64,000 nt of DNA from the NCBI GenBank assembly GCA_036346225.1, contig JARFIW010000170.1:12710501-12774500 (forward strand), given 5' to 3'. Below, piece by piece: positions 1-10,377 of this stretch (positions are counted from its first letter, which is position 1; every line of letters starts with the position of its first letter). Below the pieces are notes generated by a model that did no database searches, was not told where the DNA came from, and saw nothing but the letters and a program-made list of their open reading frames with translations. The translations under genes were made by a program, and so were the position numbers. This stretch comes from Platerodrilus igneus (lineage: Eukaryota > Arthropoda > Insecta > Coleoptera > Lycidae).

Positions 1-1015
1 TTCAATAGACATAAATCACTGGATTACAAACCATCTAGAAAATGAATGTATCTAGAGAATACAACTGTATTATTAATCAATTAATAATAATTAGAAATTG
101 CATAGTGTGCGTAGAGATAGTTGCCATGGCAACGGAAAACAAAAGAAGACGGATTATTTTATAAGGGACTTCAAAATTTTATATTACTGAAAATAGACGT
201 GTTTTTGTACTGTTATGAGTTTTATTACATTTAAAAGTTACGAGAAAGTTTTGAAAGTCAAGTTGTACCTGGAGATAGCAAATAGTAGCAGTTTTACGGC
301 GAATAAAAGTTAATTAAAAGAGGAGTGCTGGTCTGTACCGTTATTGTTTGAAGACGAAAGCATAGTGGAATTGGAGTTATCTGAGTATTTGTATAACATA
401 AAATTTGTAGAAATATTCGTAGTTTTATAGTCTGGAGATTACCAGTTGCTCGAGTTACTTATTATTTACAGGAGGTGCCTGCAGTTGGTCACTTGGCTTC
501 AGGACGGCTGGAAGGCGGCGCTTGTATCTGGATTCCAGGTATTAGTATTTAATATCTACGCAGTGCTTTAATCAAATTTATAAAAGTGGAACTAGTGTTT
601 GGGAATACTTTTGGCTTTTAAAATTATTTTGAAAAATCCTTGAATATTTGTTTGGGTGTCTAGTTGAGAGGTGTTTGCTTAGGACGGACCCACCCTAGGT
701 AGATTCCGCCACGTGTTTGACGGCCCTGTAAAATAATTAAGTGCAGCAGCCGTGTAAAATATTAAAAGATAAATTGTGTGGCATAACTCAACAAGGCTCT
801 AAAATAAGACAAGGAGTGACAGATAGAGATATTACGCCTATCACTAATAAGGTAGGATCACAGTATATATAACAGAATATAACAGATTGTCATAATTGTC
901 CTAAGATAAAAAAAAAAGAAAGATCAATCCTGTAATCATGAATAAACAATACAAAATAGGTGGTAATTGATTATAAAAGGGTTCTCTATAACTCAATATA
1001 TACCAATATATAACA
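1..1015 (+). repeat. 5' LTR, 3' portion (truncated by window start)
   Basis: Direct repeat of 4798-5816. Four of the six differences are one-base changes in T, A or G runs and two are substitutions (near 416 and 665). It ends in CA at 1015. The first 500 or so bases of the LTR lie outside the window. Confidence 0.9.
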
Positions 1016-1017
1016 GA

Positions 1018-1035
1018 TGGCGCTAACAACGTGAG
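1018..1035 (+). promoter_or_regulatory. Probable primer binding site
   Basis: The sequence TGGCGCTAACAACGTGAG starts two bases after the LTR end. TGG complements the CCA end of a tRNA primer. I cannot name the tRNA with confidence. Confidence 0.5.
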
Positions 1036-1359
1036 GCAGAGTAGATTTGTTAGTTGTACGTTGCATATATTCTATTTAAAAGTGAAAATTAATATTTGAT
1101 TGACGTTTCATATATATTTATTTGACAGTTGTTGAAGGTTTTGAATTTATTGTAGTAGGCTAAGACGTAATTTGATATTCACACTTTGGTCAATTTTAGC
1201 GGCGGTAAAACATTAGGTGGGGCTCGAATAGGTAAATAACTTCGCAACAAAATATTTGTTCGCCTAAAGGTGGGGCTCGATAGGGCTGATTCAGATTTGC
1301 AGAGGTTGTGTAGCTTAGTGGGGCACATCATTGAAGTTTATTTTGAAAATTAAAGGGAC

Positions 1360-2049
1360 ATGTCTGATGAGGAGAGAATCACGAGGTCAGGGAAAGTTTA
1401 TGGAGTTGAGACTGGTGTGAGAGGGCAACCGGTGGTTAAGACTGTAGCAGCAGGGGATGCTAGGGATGAAGCTGGAGGATATGTGGAGCCGGAGGTGATT
1501 ATTGTGAATTCAGGGGGTACATCGGGAGAAAATGAAATTGATAAGGGAAAAGAGAATATGCAGATCCAAGATGTGATGATGGTTTTGTTGGAATTAAAAG
1601 GGTCGTTAACTAAGTCGCATGAAGAATTGAGAGGATCATTGTTGGCCGAAGTTAGAAATTCACAAGCGGAAGTTAAGGAAAAATTTGATATGATGGAAAT
1701 GAAAATTGAAGGAATTAATATATCAATACAGAGCAGTTTGTGTTCATTTGAGGATGAAGTTCTGAAGGACGTAGAGGATAGAGTCCAGGTTGTAGAAGGG
1801 AAGGTAACAACAGGTTTAAATGAATTAAGGGAAGAGCTGTACATGGTCGAAGTTAGACAGACAGAAAAATTGCAGAATTTAGGTGAAATAGTTCGGATTC
1901 AGACGGAGGACAATATTAACTCTAAAAACGAAATTATAGGCAAATTGCGGGCGAGTCAGGAGGTGGCAGAGAAGCTGAGAAGGGATACGACGGTTCTGGG
2001 GAATACGGTAAATGGATTGTCTGGTCTTGAAGGAATGTTAGACAGATGA
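1360..2049 (+). CDS. Gag N-terminal region (coiled coil) of the 1-5816 element
   Basis: ORF of 229 codons beginning with a true ATG 345 bases after the LTR. Residues from about 65 to the end are rich in E, K, L and V with heptad-like spacing and look like a long coiled coil. No catalytic motif is visible. It fits the N-terminal assembly part of an insect gypsy gag. The stop at 2047-2049 overlaps an ATG in another frame (ATGA) that continues charged helical sequence for about 22 codons, and the capsid-like part resumes in the first frame from about 2110. I therefore read this as one gag gene broken by frameshifts rather than a separate gene. Confidence 0.7.
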   Translation: MSDEERITRSGKVYGVETGVRGQPVVKTVAAGDARDEAGGYVEPEVIIVNSGGTSGENEIDKGKENMQIQDVMMVLLELKGSLTKSHEELRGSLLAEVRNSQAEVKEKFDMMEMKIEGINISIQSSLCSFEDEVLKDVEDRVQVVEGKVTTGLNELREELYMVEVRQTEKLQNLGEIVRIQTEDNINSKNEIIGKLRASQEVAEKLRRDTTVLGNTVNGLSGLEGMLDR

Positions 2050-2124
2050 GAGAACAGTTGGTTGAATTGGAAAGGGAAGAGTTGTTTGTGATGCAGGATA
2101 CCAGTATAGGCTAGGAAAGAGACC

Positions 2125-3744
2125 TTGCCGAGGTTTGAAGGCAGAAAGAATGAGCAGCCGATGGTCTATCTTAGCAAGTTGGACGAGATGGTAGAGAGTG
2201 AGCCTGAGAGGGTGAAGATGCAGATGGTGAGCGTGACATTGGGGGGTTGTGCAGAGAAATGGCACTGTATCGTGAGGAGGCAATATAGTTCGTACGAGGA
2301 ATTTCGAAGGCTATTCATAGAACAATATTGGGGAAACACGCATCAGGCTAATATTCGAACGGATTTAAACACTGGGAACTATAGGTCATACCAGGGATCG
2401 AGAGAAAATTATGTGATTGAAAAGTATAACCAGGCGCAGCACCTGATTCCTAAATTAAGAGAAGATGAAATTATATTATTGTTGTCAAGGCATATGGAGG
2501 CGGAAATAACTAGGGCCGTAGCGATACAAAACGTTCGGACTTTAAGAGACTTTTTGGAAATGATGCGAAATTATGACGTAGCTAGGACGTTTGAAACGAA
2601 TACCAGGGAAAATAGTGATAATAGGAATTGGGATAGGAATAGGAATAGCACAGACTACCAGAGGACTGGGGTGCAAGGATCCAATTATAGGGAGAATGGA
2701 CAGGACAACTACAGAAAGCAATATCAGGGAAATCAAAGGAGAACGAATAATAATTGGGAACAACGTTTTAATAGAGACGATAATTATAGGGGGAACAATG
2801 ACTGGAACAGAACGGATAGTAGGAATGGATTTTTGATTGCATTGCAAGTGTTTGAAGATCTGGGAAGATGGTCGAATGCCAGATTTCATCGGATGCAAAC
2901 ACACGAAGAAATAAGGGTGATCAGAGAAAAATTATTCAGAGAGAATTTAGAACAAGACAGAGGTTTTTATATGGTCGAGGGAGTTTTGGTGAAAAGGTTA
3001 TGGGATGATGAATTATTAGTGTTAACGACACAGGTAGCCGTTGAGCTGATCCAGGAAATTCATACTTCGTTTGGTCATATAGGGATTCGTAAGACGTTCT
3101 TGATATTTAGGGAAGCTTTCTATGCACGAAACGATAGAAAATTGGTGAAAAATTGCATAAATCTGTGTGAGACGTGTTTGTTAGGAAAGGATAAGAATGT
3201 GGTGTTGCAGAATCAAGTTAGATGTATAAGAGCGGAAGGTCCATTAGATATTGTGGCAATGGATTACTTGAGTAATTTGATACCGAGTAGGAACGAATAT
3301 CAGCATATTTTAATTGTAGTTGTTATTTTTACAAAGTTTGTGCAGCTTTATCCAGCGAGGAGATGTAATTCTAGGCATGTATTGAGTTCTGTAAGAAAGT
3401 TTGTAGAACGAATAGGTAAGATGAATAGGGTATTGTTGGACAATGCAACGTATTTTCGTAATCGAAGGGTTGAAAGTAAATTAAGGAAGGATGGAATAAA
3501 GATGACATTCTGTAGTATCAGACATCCTCAAGGAAATCCGTGTGAAAGATATATTCGAGAAGTAATAAAGTTTTTGAGGTTAATAACGCAGGAACAACAT
3601 GATCGGTGGGTAAGGTATTTACCGCAAATAGAAGAATATATTAATTTTGTACCAAGTTCAGTGACAGGAATGTGTCCTGTGACATTGATGAAGAAGGTGA
3701 TTCCAGCAAGACCGTGGAGAGCTGAACAAAAGTGGAAAATATAA
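2125..3744 (+). pseudogene. Gag capsid fused in frame to integrase
   Basis: Open frame of about 539 codons with no ATG at its beginning; a stop lies just upstream at 2107-2109. Residues 1-155 resemble a retrotransposon capsid (LPRFEG start, FIEQYWG region). Residues 155-235 are a low-complexity N/R/D/G stretch. From about residue 236 (nt 2832) the protein is integrase: an HHCC zinc motif (H-x-S-F-G-H, later C-E-T-C), then aspartates in VAMDYL and VLLDNATYF and the glutamate in GNPCERYIRE, spaced about D-59-D-35-E. Protease, RT and RNase H are absent. The join stays in frame, so the gag-integrase fusion could be translated if upstream gag breaks were bypassed. Reading it as an internal deletion is an inference. 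Confidence 0.8.
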
Positions 3745-4065
3745 CGGAGTTGTTGCATAAAGCCAAACAACAAGTCGAAACGATACAAAGAAGGAGTTGG
3801 AGAAACGTAACAAGAAAATCAAGAAGCAAGTGGTTTTTCAGTTGGGGATCTTGTTATTGTTAAAAGATTGAGAATGTCAAATTGGGAAAGAAATATTTGT
3901 GCCAAGTTGTTATTTCCATACGAAGGTCCTTATCGAGTGAGAAGAATTTTTGCAGAAGGGAATACTTACGAATTGGAGAATGACAGGGGTGAATGTCGGG
4001 GACGTTTTCATATAGAAAATTTGTATCCATATTTCCATGTGGAAAGTAAAGTATCGCAAGAATAA
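3742..4065 (+). pseudogene. Integrase C-terminal (GPY/F-type) module, frameshifted
   Basis: After the stop at 3742-3744, integrase-like coding continues in another frame (from about 3747) and returns to the original frame by 3841, so two frame changes interrupt the tail. From 3868 the frame carries a GPY/F-type module (FPYEGPYRVRRI, then NLYPYF), the C-terminal DNA-binding part of many Ty3/gypsy integrases. It ends at 4063-4065. No envelope-like ORF follows. Confidence 0.75.
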
Positions 4066-4265
4066 AATTAACACTGTAAATAATACTAACGAGCTTAAAA
4101 CTATACAGAATATACAGAAACTAACACTTAATCCTCATACATAAAGAAAAAAAACTCTAGTGATTTTAACTAAAATTTAAAATTTCTCAACCATTAAAAG
4201 AATTACTTATATCCAGGAAGCAAATTTTCATTTTATTTAAAATCAGTGGGGCCTTATATACTGTC

Positions 4266-4278
4266 AAGAAGGGGTGGG
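4266..4278 (+). promoter_or_regulatory. Polypurine tract
   Basis: AAGAAGGGGTGGG is the only strong purine run between the integrase end and the 3' LTR. It is the likely plus-strand primer and places the LTR start at or just after it. Confidence 0.6.
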
Positions 4279-5812
4279 CTTATAAAATGTTTAAATAGGG
4301 CTTCGAAACGACTTTGCTAGAATGGGGGTATATTTGGTTTTGTTTGAGTATTTTCTTTCAGGTATTTTTGGTTTATAAATTAACAACAACTATTCCACGT
4401 TTATAAATTTATAAAGCTTTTGAAACTGCATTGCATTCAACAACATATACCGGCCATAGACCAGGCTAAGCTAGTTATAAGTTTGCATTGTATACGTATT
4501 TTAATTGTTATGGTTGCACGTATATGAAATTTAATTTGGAGTTAGCGTTTTCAGAACCATTTGAATGTAAAAACAAATATCAAAATTGTGTGGTATACTG
4601 CACGCTTTTAAAATTTTAAGGAGTTAAGTGATACTCCCGTAAAATTTGTAAATCAATTTCAGTTTGAATATGTTTTAACAATTAAAGATTGGTTATGTAA
4701 TGACAGGACGTTTACCGAATAAGACATAAATGTCTGTTGCGTACAATTTAAAAGCTGAACCATCAAAGTTTGTTAGCTATTTTCAATATTGTAAAAGTTC
4801 AATAGACATAAATCACTGGATTACAAACCATCTAGAAAATGAATGTATCTAGAGAATACAACTGTATTATTAATCAATTAATAATAATTAGAAATTGCAT
4901 AGTGTGCGTAGAGATAGTTGCCATGGCAACGGAAAACAAAAGAAGACGGATTATTTTTATAAGGGACTTCAAAATTTTATATTACTGAAAATAGACGTGT
5001 TTTTTGTACTGTTATGAGTTTTATTACATTTAAAAAGTTACGAGAAAGTTTTGAAAGTCAAGTTGTACCTGGAGATAGCAAATAGTAGCAGTTTTACGGC
5101 GAATAAAAGTTAATTAAAAGAGGGAGTGCTGGTCTGTACCGTTATTGTTTGAAGACGAAAGCATAGTGGAATTGGAGTTATCTGAGTATTTGTATAACAT
5201 AAAATTTGTAGAAATATTAGTAGTTTTATAGTCTGGAGATTACCAGTTGCTCGAGTTACTTATTATTTACAGGAGGTGCCTGCAGTTGGTCACTTGGCTT
5301 CAGGACGGCTGGAAGGCGGCGCTTGTATCTGGATTCCAGGTATTAGTATTTAATATCTACGCAGTGCTTTAATCAAATTTATAAAAGTGGAACTAGTGTT
5401 TGGGAATACTTTTGGCTTTTAAAATTATTTTGAAAAATCCTTGAATATTTGTTTGGGTGTCTAGGTGAGAGGTGTTTGCTTAGGACGGACCCACCCTAGG
5501 TAGATTCCGCCACGTGTTTGACGGCCCTGTAAAATAATTAAGTGCAGCAGCCGTGTAAAATATTAAAAGATAAATTGTGTGGCATAACTCAACAAGGCTC
5601 TAAAATAAGACAAGGAGTGACAGATAGAGATATTACGCCTATCACTAATAAGGTAGGATCACAGTATATATAACAGAATATAACAGATTGTCATAATTGT
5701 CCTAAGATAAAAAAAAAAGAAAGATCAATCCTGTAATCATGAATAAACAATACAAAATAGGTGGTAATTGATTATAAAAGGGTTCTCTATAACTCAATAT
5801 ATACCAATATAT

Positions 5813-5816
<4 letters not shown>
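4275..5816 (+). repeat. 3' LTR
   Basis: Bases 4798-5816 repeat 1-1015. The 5' edge is placed at a TG beside the purine tract, giving an LTR of about 1.5 kb. That edge is inferred, because the matching part of the 5' LTR is outside the window. The CA end at 5816 is firm. Confidence 0.75.

Positions 5817-5868
<52 letters not shown>
5817..5868. repeat. (AT)26 microsatellite
   Basis: Uninterrupted AT dinucleotide run directly abutting the CA end of the 3' LTR. It was probably the insertion target, or it grew from an ATAT target duplication. Confidence 0.95.
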
Positions 5869-5870
<2 letters not shown>

Positions 5871-6371
5871 ATATGATTAAAAGTTATAGCATGGCCATAT
5901 TACATCATATGATACACATGTGACTTTTTAAATTCCAGAAAAGATTAAATTGTTTAGATATTTATTTGTATAGAATATATTTGTGAAGTGCCCTGTATAA
6001 AAATATTGCATGCGTTCGACGCGTAACAATTATTTATTAAAAGAGTTTCATCCATTAACATATCGTATTTGTATAAATGCTATTAAAGATATTATTTTTA
6101 GTTAATAATTAAAGGATCGTGTTTTCTATAAAATTGTAATTCAGATTCATATGCGTACTTTTGTGGCGTTCTGATCTGTCTGGGGTCACCTTGTTAATAC
6201 TTCATAACAACAGATATAACTAATTTACAAGTTTAAAATACGAACTAATTATACATTAAAGGAATGACGCACAAAGAAAATATTTACAAAAGTTATTGTG
6301 TGCGTAATTATTGCACATTCCTTTTAACGCTGAAATTGCTTTAGTTTGTAAAGTTGCGGAATAAGTTTCCA

Positions 6372-6665
6372 GGCTGCTCCGTGGTGTAGTGGTATGTGTT
6401 ACTACTACGCCCAAGGTCCCGGGTTCGAATCCCAACACGGTCCGCTTAAAAAATGTTAGACGAGCATTTTTCACAAAAATACACCCTCGTTCGGATGAGA
6501 AGTAAAATGGAGGTCCCGTGTGTGAGTGTTGTCACGCACGTTAAAGATCCCTACCTTGCTTGGAACAGCAAGGGTTCGGCAAAATTCCAAATTCTCCAGG
6601 TAAAAAAAACTCGCTTCTTGGCCAATGTAGTACCTTCGGGTGGAGCATTGGAAAATCACATGTAA
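6372..6665 (+). mobile_element. tRNA-headed SINE (family A), full copy
   Basis: A 294-bp insertion flanked by a perfect 14-bp duplication GGAATAAGTTTCCA (6358-6371 and 6666-6679). The first 75 bases are tRNA-like, with a box A (TGGTGTAGTGG) and a canonical box B (GGTTCGAATCC). The body contains TTAAAGATCCCTACCTTGCTTG and ends near GGTGGAGCATTGG. Two more copies lie at 58680-59250 on the other strand. It depends on a LINE partner for movement; which one is unknown. Confidence 0.92.
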
Positions 6666-6679
6666 GGAATAAGTTTCCA

Positions 6680-9457
6680 TGTTATAAAATTGAATATTTT
6701 GGCTTCACAACGAAGATTTGCATTTGGTGTTGTTGTAGAGGATGATTTTCATTGTTACACTGAATGTAATTCAGAATCTAGTGACGATGACTGGAATATG
6801 ATTTTCATGCTTTAGTACCCTGCAGCTGGTAGACGGAAATGCTGGCATACAGACGGCGTTTTTTGGTTGGTAGAGAGTAGGACGAGTCGATGGCGGAATA
6901 TACTCAATCTTGGCATGCATGTTGGCATCACGTGCTCTAAGAGATGGTCCTGATGACTTAGAAGGTGGAGCGGATACAAGCTGTGTTTTGGGGATCTTGC
7001 GTCCGTAGTGTTAACATAAGAGTTTACTTCATTTTGTTCCGTTAGATTTGGTGGTCACAATAAGATAATCTGTTGGAAACCCTTAGTGCACGATGAACTT
7101 GGCGACTTTCGTCTTACACTATTCTTAAGTTCTCTCCAAGAAGTTTGGTGACTACCTTAAAATTAGAACAATTAAGAAGTAATTTACTCTAGCGTTTGGA
7201 GCGCCTTCTATATTGTGGGTTTGTTTGTATTGTACGTTCGGACGGTTCTATTATGTATTTCGAAAGGTGTTGGACGAGCCCGTTATTGTTTTAGAAGTAC
7301 TTTAAGTCTGAATGCCGCGTGCATATCGATCAATTAGTTAGGAGTATTGTTGATTGCATACATATACAGGAAACTCGCATGAATAAACATTCTGAAAGGA
7401 TTGCATTTGTAATTTAACGACAAAAATACAAATTTCTAATTAAAAAGCGTGTTCTAGAATAGGCTGGAACGCTGAGATATGTAAACAACGCGTCCGATTA
7501 TTAATTAGTTCGAAGTAGCATAAAACAATGTACCTAAAATGCTCGAATAAACGAGAATGTTGAGGTATACGTATATGACACACCAACATTCTCGAATAAA
7601 CTCGTATGTTGAAATATTTAATAGCGAAACGAAAAGAACGTTAAGGAAACAGCTGAGCCCGACTAGAAGTAAATTGCGTCAGAGGAGGTTTGGTTATTTA
7701 AACCCAATACCGGACAACCAAGAGATCAATATTGATTAAATCTTGACGTTGACATGCTGTCGATGTCATTATATATGTTACACAGTTAGAGTGGTACATG
7801 ACATATATAATATTTCTTAATAATAATTATTTAAATATATTTAAATGACGATTTAAAACCAATTAAAAACTATTGTATGAGAGAATTTAATCTAAGGTAT
7901 GAAAATTAAATGGAAGATCAATGAACGTATATGTGGAATAGATGAATTTGCATGAAAATTTTTACTTTTAAAACGATTTAAAGAAACATAGAGCATTAAA
8001 TGGTAATTATTATGATTTGGAAAAGCCAACAAGCAGATCTGTAACGGTAAAATTTAAATCAATTAGTTTAAATAGTCTCATTTTAATTTATTTGATTTTT
8101 AAGGTTTCTAACAAATCTACGGACAGCTTTTGTTATTACACAAGGTAAATTTAAACATAACCGAATTCAGATACGTTTAATACAGATTTTTAAAGGTAGG
8201 TTTATTGAATATGATTTCTAAAGGTAATTGTTATATTAAGAAAGGTTCAATTGAGAAGTTCTTGATTAGTGATAATCCTAGGTTTAAGAGATGTTCTGAA
8301 CTCTCTATTTTAGTATACAAAATGTGTTGTGAGGAAGTTATTTTTATGAATTTTGTATTTAAGGTATTGTTTGTAAGAGAAAGTTGTTGTGGATACATTA
8401 TTTTGTATATGAAAGATTGTTTGTAAGAGGATTATTTCGTATTGTTACATTTGTATAATTACTGTAATTTCATTAATTCTAGAAAATAAAACTCAAAGAG
8501 CTAGTAAAAATAATTGTACGACAGGCAAGTAAAAACATTCATCTTATCACTTTTATTAACCCTCAACTTTGGGCATTCAATCATTCATAGTAAAATATAT
8601 CTTCAATTTTGAATATTACGCATTCTACAAATTTTGTTTTAATGTGCAGCAATTTGTTAAAACATTCTTTAAAATTTGTTTTCAAAACCAAAATTTTATA
8701 ATTTTTTACTTTAATACTTACTAATAATATTTATATAAACAAATACGCTATTTATTATACAAATAATAGTAAAAATAAATCCTTGGGTTTAGATTATTTT
8801 CATAACCAATTTTATTAGAATTTATTGTATATTCGCGTTTCCTTTGGTTTTTACAACCTTGGTGAGCATGTTATAAAATTTTTTAAAACAATTTACTGCA
8901 AAACTTTGTATACTTCTATATTCTAATTGAAAGTCAAAAACAATATAAATAATATTGTTGAATTTTTAAAAGATAATCTAACAATATAAACACAGAACAG
9001 CGTGTGGTTGGTTAATAGCTTAAAGAGTTTTTAGTTCACCGACATGAATTACTTTGCCGTACCCTAAACGTATCTATGACTGATTGTCTATGTTCTTTTG
9101 AACATGTTAGAAATGTCTATGTATAAAATGACACAACTTATCTAACCTATGAATGACATTTACCATAGAAAGTTTTCTAGGGCTATAACAAATGACGATT
9201 GTATTGTTTTGTAGTTTCCCTTAAATTCTTTAATTTCGATACAATAAGCGGTATTTACTAATAATCAATAATAAAGTTTACTTAGTGTAACAGTAAAGTG
9301 TGTAAATTTCCACGCGATATTGAATTTTGAGACATCTGATAAAAAATCGAAAAGTTCGCTTTCTATTTATGCATATTTCCCACATTATGAAGTTACTTTG
9401 CTTTTATCGACTAAACCTTTCTTACGTTTCGTCATATTAAGCAAAGCAACTTTAATT
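6680..9457. other. Intergenic / 5' flank of the AKAP17A-like gene
   Basis: AT-rich sequence with no coding region I can support. It contains one hairpin (7552-7594). The part next to 9458 should hold the host promoter and 5' UTR, but I see no clear TATA or initiator element. The frame upstream of the first ATG is open from 9320 but has no ATG. Confidence 0.5.
7552..7594. repeat. Hairpin with 11-bp perfect arms
   Basis: CGAGAATGTTG (7552-7562) and its exact reverse complement CAACATTCTCG (7584-7594) enclose a 21-base loop that itself contains palindromic GTATAC. CGAATAAAC-like words flank both arms. Confidence 0.7.
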
Positions 9458-10377
9458 ATGAATAATTTTCAGATATGCACGAACACCTCAGATACAGTAC
9501 CTTTATATTTACCACAGCAATTGTTCTTAAAACCAATTGCCCGGTTATATATTTCACTGCAGCTTCCGCAAAAAAAGATGGGAAAAGCTATTTCCAACTG
9601 GGAAGTTATGGATTGCCTGCGTTCTATAATCAAACCTGAAAAATACTCTTTATTGAAGGCCACTAAAACGAATTTAGAATTTATACGCTTTGAGGCTGAA
9701 CTGGATGATAAAAGTAAACTGGACAGTATTATCGATAAACTAGATAATAGAACTATTAAGCTCAAGGAATTTCCTGATTTGTTACGTCTTCGGGCTAGTG
9801 TAGCGAAATCACAATTTCCAACTCGACATAAATGGGATGCATTTTTTCGCGATGCTAAGAATATGAATGAAATGAAACCAGGCGAAAGGCCAGATACAAT
9901 ACACATATCAAATCTGCCTATTAAGTGGTTCGTACCCCATCATTTAATAGAAGAAGATGATCTTAAACCATCAGAAAAGATATTTTACAGAGTTTTTGAA
10001 AAATTTGGTCAAATTAGGAATGTTGATATACCAATATGTGATCCATACAGAAATAAAATGAAAGCTGAAGTATCAGGGATGAAGGTCTTCGATTTTAAAG
10101 AAACACATTTTTTTGAAGGGTATGTACAATTTAAAGACTATATTGGGTTTGCAAAGGCAATGGATGCTTTGCATGATATGAAATTGTTAAATAAAAGTGG
10201 AACTGACATGTATATGATTAATATAAATGTTGATTTTGATCGAACAAAACATTTGAGTGATGCCACTGTTCGTCGTAGAGAAATTGTTAGGGATCGTTTA
10301 GTCAGGAAAGAAGTCGACAGAGAAGAAAACGAGCGTAAAAAATTGGAAGAAGAGGAAATTAAGTTAAATACTGAAAG
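9458..10377 (+). CDS. AKAP17A: AKAP17A-like exon 1 (coding part)
   Basis: Codons 1-306 plus two bases. The ATG at 9458 precedes the segment matching the vertebrate N-terminus (LFLKPIARLYISLQLPQKK); a second ATG at 9578 would lose this conserved part. The donor is CTGAAAG|GTTAAT. Reading on past the donor gives a short unrelated tail and a stop at 10405. Confidence 0.93.

Larger units (their letters stand above)
1..5816 (+). mobile_element. Young Ty3/gypsy-type LTR element, gag-integrase only
   Basis: Two nearly identical direct repeats bound a coding interior. Bases 1-1015 match 4798-5816 with two substitutions and four one-base indels, so the 5' LTR is cut by the window edge. A primer-binding-like TGG follows the left LTR after two bases, and a purine tract precedes the right LTR. 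The interior encodes gag-like protein and then integrase, with no protease, reverse transcriptase or RNase H between them. The right LTR ends in CA directly against an (AT)n run, so the target duplication is probably ATAT. Such an element would need enzymes from a full-length relative. It lies about 3.6 kb upstream of the host gene start codon and in the same orientation. Confidence 0.87.

Noticed and set aside
2591..2836. ORF with repeated Gly-Ile residues
   Set aside because: Out-of-frame shadow of the N/R/D-rich gag linker.
3868..5816. Envelope gene in the LTR elements
   Set aside because: No ORF with a signal peptide and membrane anchor exists between integrase and the 3' LTR in this element, the nested gypsy or the BEL/Pao element.
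6377..6447. Possible tRNA gene (box A and box B)
   Set aside because: The acceptor stem pairs at only about five bases, it is the head of a 294-bp unit with target duplications, and the same head recurs in two other SINE copies.
7557..7739. 60-codon ORF overlapping the hairpin
   Set aside because: No family signature, no supported ATG context and low complexity; likely chance.
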